Both the position numbers and the translations under genes were made by a program. A stretch of DNA of 64,000 nt from Hydnum rufescens UP504. Lineage: Eukaryota > Basidiomycota > Agaricomycetes > Cantharellales > Hydnaceae. The first letter of the stretch is position 1. Each line of letters begins with the position of its first letter. The notes beneath the pieces are model-generated. The model did no database searches, was not told the origin of the DNA, and saw only the letters and a list, made by a program, of their open reading frames with translations. The stretch lies in the NCBI GenBank assembly GCA_014904985.1, contig MU128928.1, forward strand, positions 356,690 through 420,689, in the 5' to 3' direction. This document shows positions 35,778 to 47,429 of the stretch, piece after piece.

Positions 35778-36454
35778 AATAGAATTTAGCTGTACTCTTG
35801 GATAACCGGGCTCAGTATGTTCCCTAGACTGGCGGCCTGCAAATGGTCCTGCGGTCACACTTACTGCATTGGACAAGGCTGGGACTGAGACTCGGACTGA
35901 ACGGAAGTGGCTCGTCAACACCGTCAATATGATGCAGAGGAGCCTGTTCGATTTCCGGCCTTTGACATCTTTGATCATCTGGGTCCAACCCGGCGTCTAT
36001 GCCCCTGAGAAGAAGCTTTGGCTGAATACAAGTTGAATTTGGATCGAATGATCTCAGCCATGGACTTGCTTATGGTTCAAGAAGCACTAGCGCAATTTAC
36101 TCCCAGCCGGGGATTATCGTGAGCGAACGAATGGCCAAAAGCCGATAGTCCGATCGATGGATGGGAGAGGGCGAATTCGAATGAGGGGGCGAAGGCTTGG
36201 GTTTTTGAAAATCGAACGATCAACGTGGATTTCCACCATGACCCCCTAAATCCTTACCCCTGTCACAGTATTGGTCCCTCCAATAGTTTGAATAGAAGTA
36301 AAAGATACACGCAAGAAGGAAGGAAAACAGAAAATTCAAAGTCTCGCACCTGGACCTACACCACGGCTGCCATTCCCATACAATAGTGCCTTATCACCCC
36401 TCTCAATCCTCTCCCACTCCTTCAAACATCGCAACACCTCCGCTTGCACCACCT
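35778..36454. other. intergenic region between convergent TAP-like and AidB-like genes
   Basis: This is about 0.68 kb with no coding signal. In the array further right the same two 3' ends are separated by a CRN-type gene instead. Confidence 0.45.
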
Positions 36455-38769
36455 TCATGCCCCGCCCGTGCCCCCACCGCTGCCTCCATCAACAGGGCCG
36501 TCTCGTACCCATCGCCTAAATGCCTCTAAGTCCGCAGCAGCAGTCTCTTCGCCCTCCCTCACAGCCCAACAAGCATGCTCGAGTAGGAACAGGCCCGAAG
36601 CCACTTGTCCAAGGAGAAAGAAAATAGGACGATACACGACGGTCGATAGTGGAAGCTGTGTTCTCGACTCGTCAAGCGTATTCTGCAGTGTACCCAGCGC
36701 AGATTCGAGAATCGAAAGTTCAGCAGCAATTCACCAGCGATGCTTGGAGGCACTTGGGATATGGCCTTCATTCCCCACTTTGGAGCGGTTGTTTTTAATC
36801 AGTATAACGACCCTGCACGGGACACGTGCCGACTACCCCAACTCACCGCTGAAAATGCATTCATAACACGCCCTCCAGCGCAAGCCCTGATAACATCCAG
36901 GGCCAAAACATTAGCTGTCCCCTCCCATATTTTCTCCACGGAAGCGTCCCGGATCATCCTGTGCAACATGAACGACGTATTGCATGAATAATCAGATTGA
37001 CATTGAGATGGAAACTGCGGAATAGCTTGCCTCCCGATACCAGTCTCCTCCATATATCCCTGACCACCCAGCGCGATCATGCATTCCTCCATCCCCCCAA
37101 CCGCGTAGCTAGCCACAAAGCCTTTCGCAACAGGCGTTAATAGCCTCAACATCGCATTCTCTTCCATCGTCGCATTCCCATTTTCCGAGCGTCCAAGGAG
37201 GCATACAACACCAAATGTTAGGTGTGTAAGTGCGCGGTACAGGACCGAGACTTTCGCGAGGGTAAATGTATGCAAGGGGAGATCGCGAAGGAGCGTATCA
37301 CCTCCGGCACTAGAGGAAATAGTGCGAATCGAGGCATACGAACGTGCAATTTGAAGACAGCGGGAGAGACTTGAGACAGATAGGATAGCAGAATGGAGAC
37401 GAGTGATATTCAGTACCGGCGAGATCGTCTTTACCCCCTCATTAAGAGAACCGATCAAATAGCCTTTCGCCCCGTTGAGGGATAGCTCTGCTGTAGGGAC
37501 CGGATGCGTGCCGATCTTGTTCTTCAGGCGGTGAACATATATATTGTTCGAACGCGTTGCACCTGGATAGAGAGATGGAAGAGCGTCGGTATTTATGCCC
37601 AGTGTGCTTCTAGGTGGCGATGCGATGAGAGGAAGCCGCAATGGGACGATGAAAAGCGAGAGGGAACGCGATCCCAACGAGGTCGGTCCTAAATATTTCA
37701 ACTAAATTAGGGATGCTGGATCAAAACTGCGGACACAGAAACCACCCACCAGTTCGAGCGAGCGCCACGCTGAGGTTTCCGTCAGTAGCGGAGGAGAACC
37801 ACTTGAAACCATCCAAGCACCACTCTTGGCTTCCGAAGCTTTCGGCACTGGTGCTCTCCCTTACTAATTTGGCCGTGGTTTCGGTATGGGTTAGATCGGA
37901 GCCTCCAGGTCGTTCAGTCATCCACTGTCCTGCTGTGAAGCCCTGAGAGGGATCACGACTATAATGTGCAATCTCGATGTGAGAGGACGGACATACGTAG
38001 GAGAATGACAAGTGCATATACCTGAGAAGACGAGGGAGAATGTCTCGCTTCATTTCTTCTGTACCGAATAGCTCCAGCACTAAGGCGATCATAGAAGTGT
38101 GATTATGCAATATGAGTCTAGGGAGATGTGTATTTACCTCTAGCGCAACCATCGGTCATGGAAAAGGGACACAAGATCTGCAGAATAGTGGAAGTAATAC
38201 AGACATATGCATAAGGATATCCCACATGCATATCGCAGAAGAACTGACCATCCGAGCGTCCGCATTATAAATGACGATCTTTGCGAAACTATAAACCCTT
38301 GCCCATTCCGCGTACTTGTTCCTCTCGTATGCGATGGAGATTAGACCTTCTTTAAACGTAATAGCTTTCAGGGCTCGCCAGCCCGGGGAAGTGCTCAACT
38401 CGTCGATTCGTCGACCCCATTCGTCGTACTGGCGCAAAGAGGGATGGCTCGATGGAGGGTCGCAGAGCGCCCCGATCGCTTGTATTGCTATGGTTACACA
38501 AATGTATTGGGCTCAAGCTGCTTCAATGGGGTGTAGGTACAGATTGCTCACGACCGCGGATTTCGTTCCCCCACCGGACGAGTTCAGATTGGATCTCGGA
38601 TCTGAGGCTATGCAGAATACCGAGGTCACAGGTAGCCCTCGGGATTTTCTAAAAATCATCGCACTGACTGATGTGGGAAGATTCGTTTAAAGAGCGACGG
38701 CAGTACCACGTCTTCCGTGTAGGGATGAGGAAGATGTATCGGATTCTGTCAAGGTTGATATAAAGACAT
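36455..38769 (-). CDS. AidB-like acyl-CoA dehydrogenase
   Basis: This is a flavin-dependent acyl-CoA dehydrogenase of the adaptive-response AidB branch. The probable start is the ATG at 38769, by comparison with the array copies, though here codon 7 reads TGA. LPSLFKRIFP, QYDEWGRRIDEL, GWRALKAITFKEGLISIAYERNKYAEWARVY, GQWMTERPGGSDLTHTETTA, the long exon with HRLKNKIGTHPVPTAEL and GGQGYMEETGIGRQAIP, and the C-terminal LLGQVASGLFLLEHACWA all fit. The end is at 36455. The 300-codon central exon is intact, so this is the best preserved of four related copies in the window. It is convergent with the TAP-like gene. Confidence 0.85.
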
Positions 38770-40556
38770 AAAAGAAGTATGGAAAGAGTGATCCTTACAG
38801 GCTGGAAACCTTCTTCAACACGCATAACTAAGCGTACAAACTCGGAAGGCCAAGGTAGATTTCGGCTCAGTAAGGGCCTTTTGATCCACAAAGTTCTGTA
38901 TGTCCAAGGCTGTCGGCAACGTCGTGTACCTCCTCCAAGTATAGATCACAACGAAGAAGTTGTGGAGTAAAGGTGTCCCGTGCAGGTAATTTAAGGTATC
39001 AACTTCTCGTTCGGGGAGGTAAAAGTCCCGGAGCTCGTGACGTTCGGTTGCAATCCATGAGCACTAAAGCGAACGTGGGTTGGTGCTATGGGTCACGGAG
39101 AAGGAAAGGTGTCTATAGTTTTTTGTGCCGAGGGCCTAGAGCCGTAGCATTGGGTGCGCTAATTTTTGAATGGATGGTAATTGCCGGGCTTGCAGTGACA
39201 TCCACTCAACACAATTTTGTCCTCTCCGTTGAGAGGGCACATTTTTGGTTTATTGGGCGTCAAAAGTACAGCTCTTTGTCGCTCATTTCTCCCAGCCTGC
39301 TCGTGCAATCATACCTACCCTGGCCGCCGAGCCACTTTTTAGCTCCATGACTGTCTCCACCTTGTTCCTGCTCTACCAGAGGCGATCTCTGCTGAAGAAT
39401 GTCTTTCTCTGGCAAGCGTTTGGTTATTGGACACTTTATTTCGGTACCTGCATCTACACCACCTCTCAACCCTGGTTTTACATTTGCATACCCTGGTGCT
39501 ACTACGATTTCTCTCTCTGAGTGTTTCTTGCGCGTTTGTGACTTGGGGCTCCTCCCGGCCTAGCCGTAGGGGGACACTGTCTATTCTGTGATATCTTTCG
39601 TTACACAAGGCGTCTTCAGAGCTGCCAATTATCCTTGACCAATGCCAAGGGTTCTGGACAAAGGCCAGAATATGTTCGTTCATACATAGTAAAGGGGGAA
39701 GACTTCATGGCTTTCTTTACACATTTTCCTTGCCATGCAAGGGCTAGGTGGACTTGGATTCTCATCTGTCCAGTTAATGGGAGTGGCGTTCCTGTTGTCA
39801 CAAACGGCACGGTGTCATCTCCATTCTATTAGATTTATCCAACCCAATCTATATCTAAACCAAAAAGGCTTGCACGGAGGGAAGGCACTCTCTGTGACCC
39901 TCAATCCATCACTAACTAACTAATAGGTGTGATACTTCAAGGGCAAGGGACAACTCCATAACAACACTCCTTTGTTACCCCTGCACCTACATAGTGAATT
40001 AGATAGTGAAAAGACTCTCCCTATATTGCTATATTCGTCATGGATAGCCGTCGGACTGCAATAGTGTAAGTGGGGGTTGCAATCGCACTGGGCATGTCCT
40101 TCAAGTCCAAGGCATCGAATTATTGTGCGGTATCCGCATTGGGGATACTTTCTCACGTTCAAGATAGATAGCAACTAAATGGAAGGTAGTTGCCGAGCTA
40201 CCCTTGGACTCTGGGCGTCATATCGAGCGCCTCTTCTCGCTTGCTATTTTTTAAATGATGCCAAGCTTGGTTCTAACATCGAATGTTTCCCTATGGACAC
40301 TCCCTCGTCCCTCAATCCCGTTCGCGTGACTCGTGTGACGGCCTGTCGGAGTCCACGGATAAATTCCCATATCTTGAATAAGAGCCTCTTTATAATCCTA
40401 TTGATAATTGACTCGTGGAAGTCTCGGGATACTTGCTGCACGTTGTCACCCGTACAGCTGGTGAGCTTCAAAATTACCACCCTCCATCATATTCTTTCCC
40501 ATAATCGGTGACACACTCTAGCGCCTTACCTCCCGAATTTTGGAGATACCATCCAC
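38770..40556. other. region with a possible membrane-protein remnant
   Basis: Between about 39040 and 39525 the plus strand has frames rich in hydrophobic and aromatic residues, including SMTVSTLFLLYQRRSLL and VFLWQAFGYWTLYFGTCIY. These look like transmembrane segments, but I cannot place the family or build a full gene. The remainder up to 40556 shows nothing I can support. Confidence 0.3.
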
Positions 40557-41880
40557 ATGCCGGAAATGCAAGAAGTTCCACGCCAAACCCGGTTCCAACG
40601 ATTATTCGGATTCTTGACCCTCCCCCAATTTCGTAGGAGCGCAAAAGGGGATACAGTTGTTGAAATGCCTCCTAGAGGCATATCTACAGACGCGTTAGAG
40701 TTCGCGGAGACTGCACTCAAGGGGATTCCCATTGCTGGTGCCAAAGTCGAGATCAGCGCCGTCTTAAACATTATCAAAGGATTCAGCATCGTTAGTCCCC
40801 TGGTGCCGTGTGGTCTCACCCTGTCGTCGCGCAACTCATTTGGCTTTCCTTGGCGTTCTGTAGGCTCCCGCATTGAACGAAAAAAGTTTGGATCAGCTTG
40901 AGAGTCATGTTCGACTTCTCGCAGAGCTCTTAGAGCCTCTTGCCCAGATGGAATCCTACCAATTCTCCGATGATCTTCAACATCAACTGCGAAGACTCGG
41001 AAGGTCAGCTCCAAAATATAGCGAGAAGGGTGCGATGAGTTGAATGCCATTCTTCTGACACGGATAGAGAGCTGCACGCTATCTCGCTGAGGATGAAGAA
41101 GTCGGGCTCATCTACGATAAATCGGCGCCTCTCCCTCTCGAAGCGAAATGAGAATGTCAATAACGTGAGTGCGTTTGCGCGAGACTTTGGTTTGGCTCTG
41201 GATAGTTTTCGTGTAAGTTCACGATATGTGGGCATTCGAATATCTTTCTGACTCTCATCGTACGTTTCGCTTGGCACTAGGCAACCGCATTGCCGATGTA
41301 CCCCGTCAGCACGATTGAGGCCGTTATGCGCTCTTCGGGCATCATATCCAATTCTTCCTGCGGTCTAATTCCTTTCTTAGATTGGATCCTCCAATCTGAG
41401 GAGGTTGCAGACGACAGAATCGGTGCTGTGAAAACTATTCAGCTCTACAACAGGAGCTACAAATTTCCAAAATCCAGGTACCGCGATCGTGGCCCTGGGG
41501 CTTCGAACCCCGTATACGAGTTCCTTCACGTCGGATTACTGAACGAACGAGGCATCGAAACCTGGATAGAGATCGAATTTAACGGAACAAACAGTTGGGT
41601 ACTCTTTTTCTTGTTCCTATTTTGATCTTCCATTCTTGCGGCCATAATTGATTTTAAAGCCCGTGGGCATTCACAGCACGAGGGACGGTAACATTTGCCA
41701 CGAACGAAAGAGGCTCTGATTCGCGGCGCCGGTACTCTTGGCACCCTCTTCGTTGAAGATCCTCTCTCTATAACGAACCTTGCCAAGCGGATTCGTCCCG
41801 TCTGCAACACTCCTGAATCTGAGGCTAAGGGCCAAGTATATATTCATTATTGCGACCGGTTCAATTCCTTCTGACAGGGG
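40557..41880 (+). CDS. HeLo/MLKL-N-like helical domain protein, truncated or partial
   Basis: The ATG at 40557 gives an exon with ALEFAETALKGIPIAGAK and ISAVLNIIKGFSI. After an intron (about 40793-40863) it continues with LDQLESHVRLLAELLEPL and DDLQHQLRRLGR, then, after a further intron, ELHAISLRM and a basic stretch. This helical pattern is that of the four-helix N-terminal domain (HeLo or MLKL-N type) that heads many basidiomycete NLR-like and cell-death proteins. Further frames (to about 41880) such as IGAVKTIQLYNRSYKFP and YEFLHVGLLNERGIETW may be later exons. No NTP-binding motif or repeat domain follows, so the gene may encode a lone N-domain or be truncated. The role in non-self recognition is inference. 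Confidence 0.45.
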
Positions 41881-41899
41881 TATCTGTAGTTCAGACTCG

Positions 41900-42525
41900 G
41901 CCGGGTATTTGGGACGCTCAAGCCGTGCGGTCGTTATGTTTTGGACAACCCGCCGGATCCACAGGCGGTGGCGTTATTCAATGTGGATGCTTGGTCTCCA
42001 TGGACTGTCACCTCCGATGTCTCGCGTCGCCCCGCGTGAATGAGGATGGTAGGAGGCGAGAACGGGAAAGTTCGAACCAGTTCAAGACTGCTGGTATAAA
42101 AATATGGAGTACGGAGATCAATTTTTGCGGACACCTACTTGTAGCCATTGCGTTCCTCTCATGTATAAACAGCACACACACACATACACCCCGCATACTC
42201 ATCTGTGGTGGTCCACTTTGTTTCTTCTATACAAAACCTGCTCCATCTCCGTATGCCGCATCGGTCGGGGTTGCACTTCCCGTTCCTCACCCAGGTTCGA
42301 TGTTAACCTCAGGGTGTGCTTACGCATCTCAATACCAAGGCGAAATGTTCCTAAAATTGAACTGCGTACTGTTTGGCGAGTGTCACAACGGTCTTAAATG
42401 CAGATTGAAGTGGGATTTTGATTCATATTGTAATGTAGTGGGGCATCCAGCAATACGTACTCTAATGATACTCTCGAGTCGCGAGAGACGACGAGATCAA
42501 CGACTCCCTAACTCTCTGACGGGAC
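41900..42525. other. region without a supported gene
   Basis: A short CA dinucleotide stretch lies near 42175. Open frames are present but show no recognised motif. Confidence 0.35.
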
Positions 42526-44311
42526 CTACAGATAGGATCGAGCAGACCGTCTCGCCATCTGCAGCGTGGAGGGACGAAGTGTTATTAGTGTCTTAGTCCA
42601 AAGGTGTACGGAGATAACCCTGCATTTACCTCTATTACTTTCCAGCCCGCGGTAAGCTCGTTCCGGAGTTCGCCCTCGTCCCGCGTTAGGATGGCCGCAT
42701 ATCTGCACTGTTCGACGCGATCTGGCGCACCCACCACGACTTCGCGCGTCAGGGCATTCCGGAACATAAGCACCTCTTGAGTGCTGAAGGATACTTCGAA
42801 AACGGGGAGATTCCCTTCAAGAATTTTGCCAGAGCTTACCTGAGCATGAGGGTGCATCAGGGATGTATGCATTTAGGATGAGTAGGAATAAAGCGTACGT
42901 CGACGTGCCGTATGTCTAGTACTTCACTCTCGGGAAGAAGACCCTGTTTTAAGTATTGCTCCATGGTTGCCCATAATACGTTATACGTCTATGCCCCACA
43001 AACGTATATCAGGAAACCAACACTTGACGAACAACGTGAGAATACGGACCGCTTCACCGCACCAAGCTTGCAGTGCCTCGCGATCAGCACTAAGATATGC
43101 GTCCACGACTTCGGGAATAATGTACTCCCGCAACTCGCGGTGGAATCCTTCTACATCAAAAGTCGGATCCATCGCCCTCAAAATCCGCGTCGCCTGAGCC
43201 GTCTCGTTCTCGTCGAAGAGGGTCCCTATCGTATCCGTGACCGACCGAACGCCGGACACGAACGGATTCTCAGATTCGTCGTACGCCCGGCGTAGGTTAG
43301 TGAATTGTCGCAAGATGGGATTCGTTTGCTTCAGCCGATCCCATTTTTCATTCTTCGCGGCGTCCTTATGCAGCACTAATCTCTCTCCGGCTCTAATAAC
43401 GCGAAAGGGGCCCAGCAGAATAAGTAATGTTAAATTCACCTGCAGGGAAGAGGTAGCAGGACTGAACTAACTCTGGATTCGCCTCCGTCCTTTGCACGCG
43501 TCCAGCGGCCTTCCCGGCCTTCGCTAGCCGTTTCTCCCTCCGTTTACGTCGCGCCTCTTTCGCCTCGTACCCACCATGCCTAGAGCTGCCACTATCGTCT
43601 AGAGCGTCCAAAACAGTCTCAGACAAAGCTTTATACGCAGCTGTATTCCGAATCGGTTCAGTCGTGGATGCAATAGTAGAGGACACGGCGGAGGACGCTC
43701 TCGAAATCTTCGTATGGGTGGAGTCTCAGAGAAAGTAATTTGACGAAGAAAAAAAGGGGGAACCCACGGCTCTCATTATATCGCTTTCCTCCATGGTTTT
43801 CAGCGCATCGGAGACCACATCTCCAATTTTTATCCCTTGCTTTCGTAGCTCTTCTGCTGCGGCTCGTAGACGAGGATTCTCCTTTATGGAGGATGTAAGC
43901 TGCAGAAATGCATAGTGGATCATTCAAAATCAATCAGCAAAGCCGAAGGGGCGTGAGAAAGCGATGATAGCAACGCGAACAAAAACTCAACTCGAGCGCG
44001 TTCATATACATCCCTTGCGCGTTTCAGGGCTTCGGAATCCTGTAATTTATCAACATCTCCCTTGAGCTGTAAGAGATCTTCCTGAAATTTCCGATTCTTT
44101 CGGATCTCTTCTTGTAATGTGTCGATGAAAGTCTGATAGGGTGACTTGGGCTGGTCATTCTGTCGGTAGGAGGAAGTATGGAATGAAGAGGATCGAAGGT
44201 TGGAGAGGGTGGGTTCGAGGGAGGGATGGGGGACAGAATGGAGTGACGGGGACGAGAGCGTGTTATTATTCTTCTGCCGGCGAGGCGTGTTGCAGGCAAA
44301 ACACAGTACAT
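42526..44311 (-). CDS. TIM44: TIM44, mitochondrial inner-membrane import motor subunit (complete copy)
   Basis: TIM44 tethers mtHsp70 to the TIM23 channel on the matrix side. The ATG at 44311 gives an Arg-rich presequence (MYCVLPATRLAGRRIITRSR). Then come FHTSSYRQNDQPKSPYQTF, GDVDKLQDSEALKRARDVYE, ENPRLRAAAEELRKQG, PIRNTAAYKALSETV and a Lys/Arg block. The C-terminal membrane-binding domain has NPFVSGVRSVTDTIG, REYIIPEVVDAYLSADREAL and NELTAGWKVIE, and a last exon MARRSARSYL ends at 42526. Introns are GT-AG. One C is missing in a C run of the presequence region compared with the repeat at 44.8-45.1 kb. This is the only copy with the last exon, so it is probably the functional one. Its start is about 100 bp from the divergent AidB-like start. 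Confidence 0.9.
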
Positions 44312-44412
44312 TGCCACAAATTTTTGAAAGTTTGGGGAAGTTACCGGGTGGCAGAGCTCTGGTCACGAGACTCATTCGTGACCCGGCTTTCCATCCATCT
44401 ACAAATCTTTTT

Positions 44413-46940
44413 ATGTCTTTATATCAACCATCACTGAACCCGATACATCTTCCCCATCCCTACGCAGACGACCTAGTCCCACCGTCGCTCTTTAAACGAA
44501 TCGTCCTATATCAGTCAGTGTGATAGTTTTCAGAGAATCTAGTGCGTTATCATATTTTACATGGCCTCAAATCCGAGATCCCTGAACTCGTCCGGTGGGC
44601 GAACGAAGTCCACGGTCGTGGGCAACCTGTCGCTGTACCCTCTATTGAAGCAGCTTGAACCCAATACATCTCTATAACAGCAATGCAAGCGATCGGAGCG
44701 CTCTGCGATCCTCTATCGAACCATCGTCTCTGTGCCAATACGACGAATGGGTCAACGAATCGACGAGTTGAACACTTCTCGGGATCTTCCTGAAATCTCC
44801 GATTCTTTCGGATCTCTTCTTGTAATGTGTCGATGAAAGTCTGATAGGGTGACTTGGGCTGGTCATTCTGTCGGTAGGAGGAAGTATGGAATGAAGAGGA
44901 TCGAAGGTCGGAGAGGGTGGGGTTCGAGGAGGGAATGGGGGACAGAATGGAGCGACGGGGACGAGAGCGTGTTATTATTCTTCTGCCGGCGAGGCGTGTT
45001 GCAGGCAAAACACAGTACATTGCCACAAATTTTTGAAAGTTTGGGGAAGTTACCGGGTGGCAGAGCTCTGGTCACGAGACTCATTCGTGACCCCCTGTGC
45101 CAATACGACGAATGGGGTCAACGAATCGACGAGTTGAACACTTCTCGGGGCTGGTGAGCTCTGAAGGCTACAACTTTTGAGGAAGACCTTATTTCGATTG
45201 CATACGAAAGGAACAAGCACGCGGAATGGGCAAGGGTTTATAGTTTCGCAAATTCGTCATCTGTAACGCAGACGCTCGGATGGTCAGTTCTTCTGTGATA
45301 TAAATGTGGGATGTCCTTATCATATATCTGTATTGCCTCTACTGTTCCGCAGACTGTGTCTCTTGACCGATGGTTATGCTAAAGGTAAATACATATCTCC
45401 CCAGACTCATATTGCGTAATCACATTTCTATGGCGATCGTAGTGCTGGAACTATTCGGTACAGAAGAAATGAGACGAGAGATTCTCCCTCGCCTTCTCAG
45501 GTATATGTGCTTGTCGTTAATGCTCCGACGTATGTTCGTCCTCTCATGCATCGAGATTGCACATCATAGTCGTGATCCCTCTCTGGGGTTCACAGCAGGA
45601 TAGTGCATGACTCAACGACCTAGAGGCTCCGACCTGTCCCATACTGAAACTACGGCCAAATTGGTAAAGGAGAGCGTTGATACCGAAAGCCTCCGGAGCC
45701 AGGAGTGGTGCTTGGATGGCTTCAAGTCGTTCTCCGCTACTGACGGAAGCCTCAGTGTGACGCTGGTGGGGTAGTTTCTGCACCAGTAGTTTCGATTCAG
45801 CATCACTAATTTAGTCAAAATATTTAGGACCGACCTCGTTGGGATCCCGTTCCCTCTCGCTTTTCATCGTCCCACCGCGGCCCCCCCTCACCCCACCCCC
45901 GCCAGAAGCACACTGTATAAATACCGACGCTCTTTCATCTCTATCCAAATGCAACGCGTTCGAGCAATATATACGTTCACCGCCTCAAGAACAAGATTGG
46001 CACGCATCCGGTCCCTACAGCAGAGGTATCCCTCAACGGGGCGAAAGGCTATTTGATCGGATTTCTTAATGAGGGGATAAAGACGATCTATTGGATATCA
46101 CTCGTCTTCATTCTGCTATCTTATCCATCTGAAGTCTCTCCTCGGTGTCTTCAAATTGCGCGTTCGCATGCCTCGGTCCGCACTATTTCCTCCGGTGCCG
46201 GAGGCAATACACTCTCGCGATCTCCCTTGCATACATATACCCTCGCGAAAGTCTCAGTGCTATAGCCATGGACTTGCACACCTAACATTTGGTCCTGTAT
46301 GCCTTCTTGGGCGCTCGGAGAATGGGAATGGGACGGTAGTTCCTATTGCGAAAGGCTTCGTGGCTAGTTGCGCGGTTGGGGGGGTGGAGGAATGTATGAT
46401 TGCGTTGAGTGGCGGCATATATAGGAGGAGACTGGTATCGGGAGGCAAGCTGTTCTGCAGCTTCATCTTCCTGTGAATGTTATTATTCATGCAATACGCG
46501 GCTTCATGTTGCACGGGATGATCCAGCACACTTCGGTGGAGAAAATCCGGGATGGGACAGCTAATGTTTTGGCCCTGGATGTCATTGGGCCTTGCGCTGG
46601 TGGGTATACTACGAATGCACTTTCAACAGTGAGGTGGAACGAGCACGTGTCCGGCCACGCAAGTTCGTTATACTGAGTAGAACGAGGGCTCGAAAGTGGG
46701 GAATGAAGGCCATATCCCAAGTGCCTCCAAGCATCGCTGGTGACATTGCTGGTGACTTTCGATTTTCTAATCTGCGCTGGGTACTCTGCAGAATACGCTT
46801 GATGAATCGAAAACGCCTTCCACCATCGAACGTTTCGTATCATCCTATTTTCTTTCTCCTCGGACAACTAGCTTCGGGACTGTTACTACTCGAGCATGCT
46901 TGTTCGGCTGTGAGAGAGGGGGCCTACCGCGGTATATAAA
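44413..46940 (+). pseudogene. AidB-like acyl-CoA dehydrogenase pseudogene, unit A
   Basis: The ATG at 44413 gives MSLYQPSLNPIHLPHPY and PSLFKRIVLYQSV. The QYDEWG block is present twice because a TIM44 5' fragment is inserted (44783-45096). After GW the Arg codon CGA is TGA, a nonsense change relative to the copy at 36.5-38.8 kb. Downstream matches to the parent continue (GRSENGNG, FFLLGQLASGLLLLEHACSA) with frameshifts and lost residues. It cannot give a full acyl-CoA dehydrogenase. Confidence 0.85.
44783..45096 (-). repeat. extra copy of the TIM44 5' end inside the AidB-like pseudogene
   Basis: About 310 bp nearly identical to 44077-44389, including MYCVLPATRLAGRRIITRSR and KSPYQTFIDTLQEEI, sits inside the unit A AidB-like sequence. 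It is flanked by a direct repeat of about 50 bp of AidB coding DNA (44730-44782 and 45097-45150). It keeps the presequence frame that the main TIM44 copy loses. Confidence 0.85.
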
Positions 46941-47429
46941 CGAGAATTCCAACCATCCAACCAACGCCTCATTCGCCCTCTCGCTTCCATCAATCAAATC
47001 ATCAATTTTTTCCCATTCGTTTGATTGACTCATTTCCGCTCACGACAATCCGTGCCGCCCTTAAGCCTGACGGACAAGTGTACTTCCTGCACATCTCGTT
47101 ACGTACAGTAGGGGAGGTCATTTCACCCACAGGCGTCTCTCAGAAACTTGATATCTACTTTCATACAGTGCTAATAGTAACACATTTCATTTTGAAGTCA
47201 GAACTGCAGTACATCTTGATGTATCCTATTCACGCGAGTACAAAGACTTTGTGGACCGCCCCACGAGAAAATCTCGAGGGTCGGATGATAAAAGGAACAG
47301 GGAAGGCACCATAGAAACATGGGAGGAAATAGTCGTGACTAGCAAGAAACGAGACGAATGGTGGCGTGGAGGGGATCGAGCGAGACCAAACTGGTTGTGT
47401 TATTCGTTATTCTACCGGGATCTCGACAC

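Noticed and set aside
42170..42190. CA repeat as a telomere- or CRISPR-like feature
   Set aside because: It is a short simple repeat only, without spacer structure or TTAGGG units.
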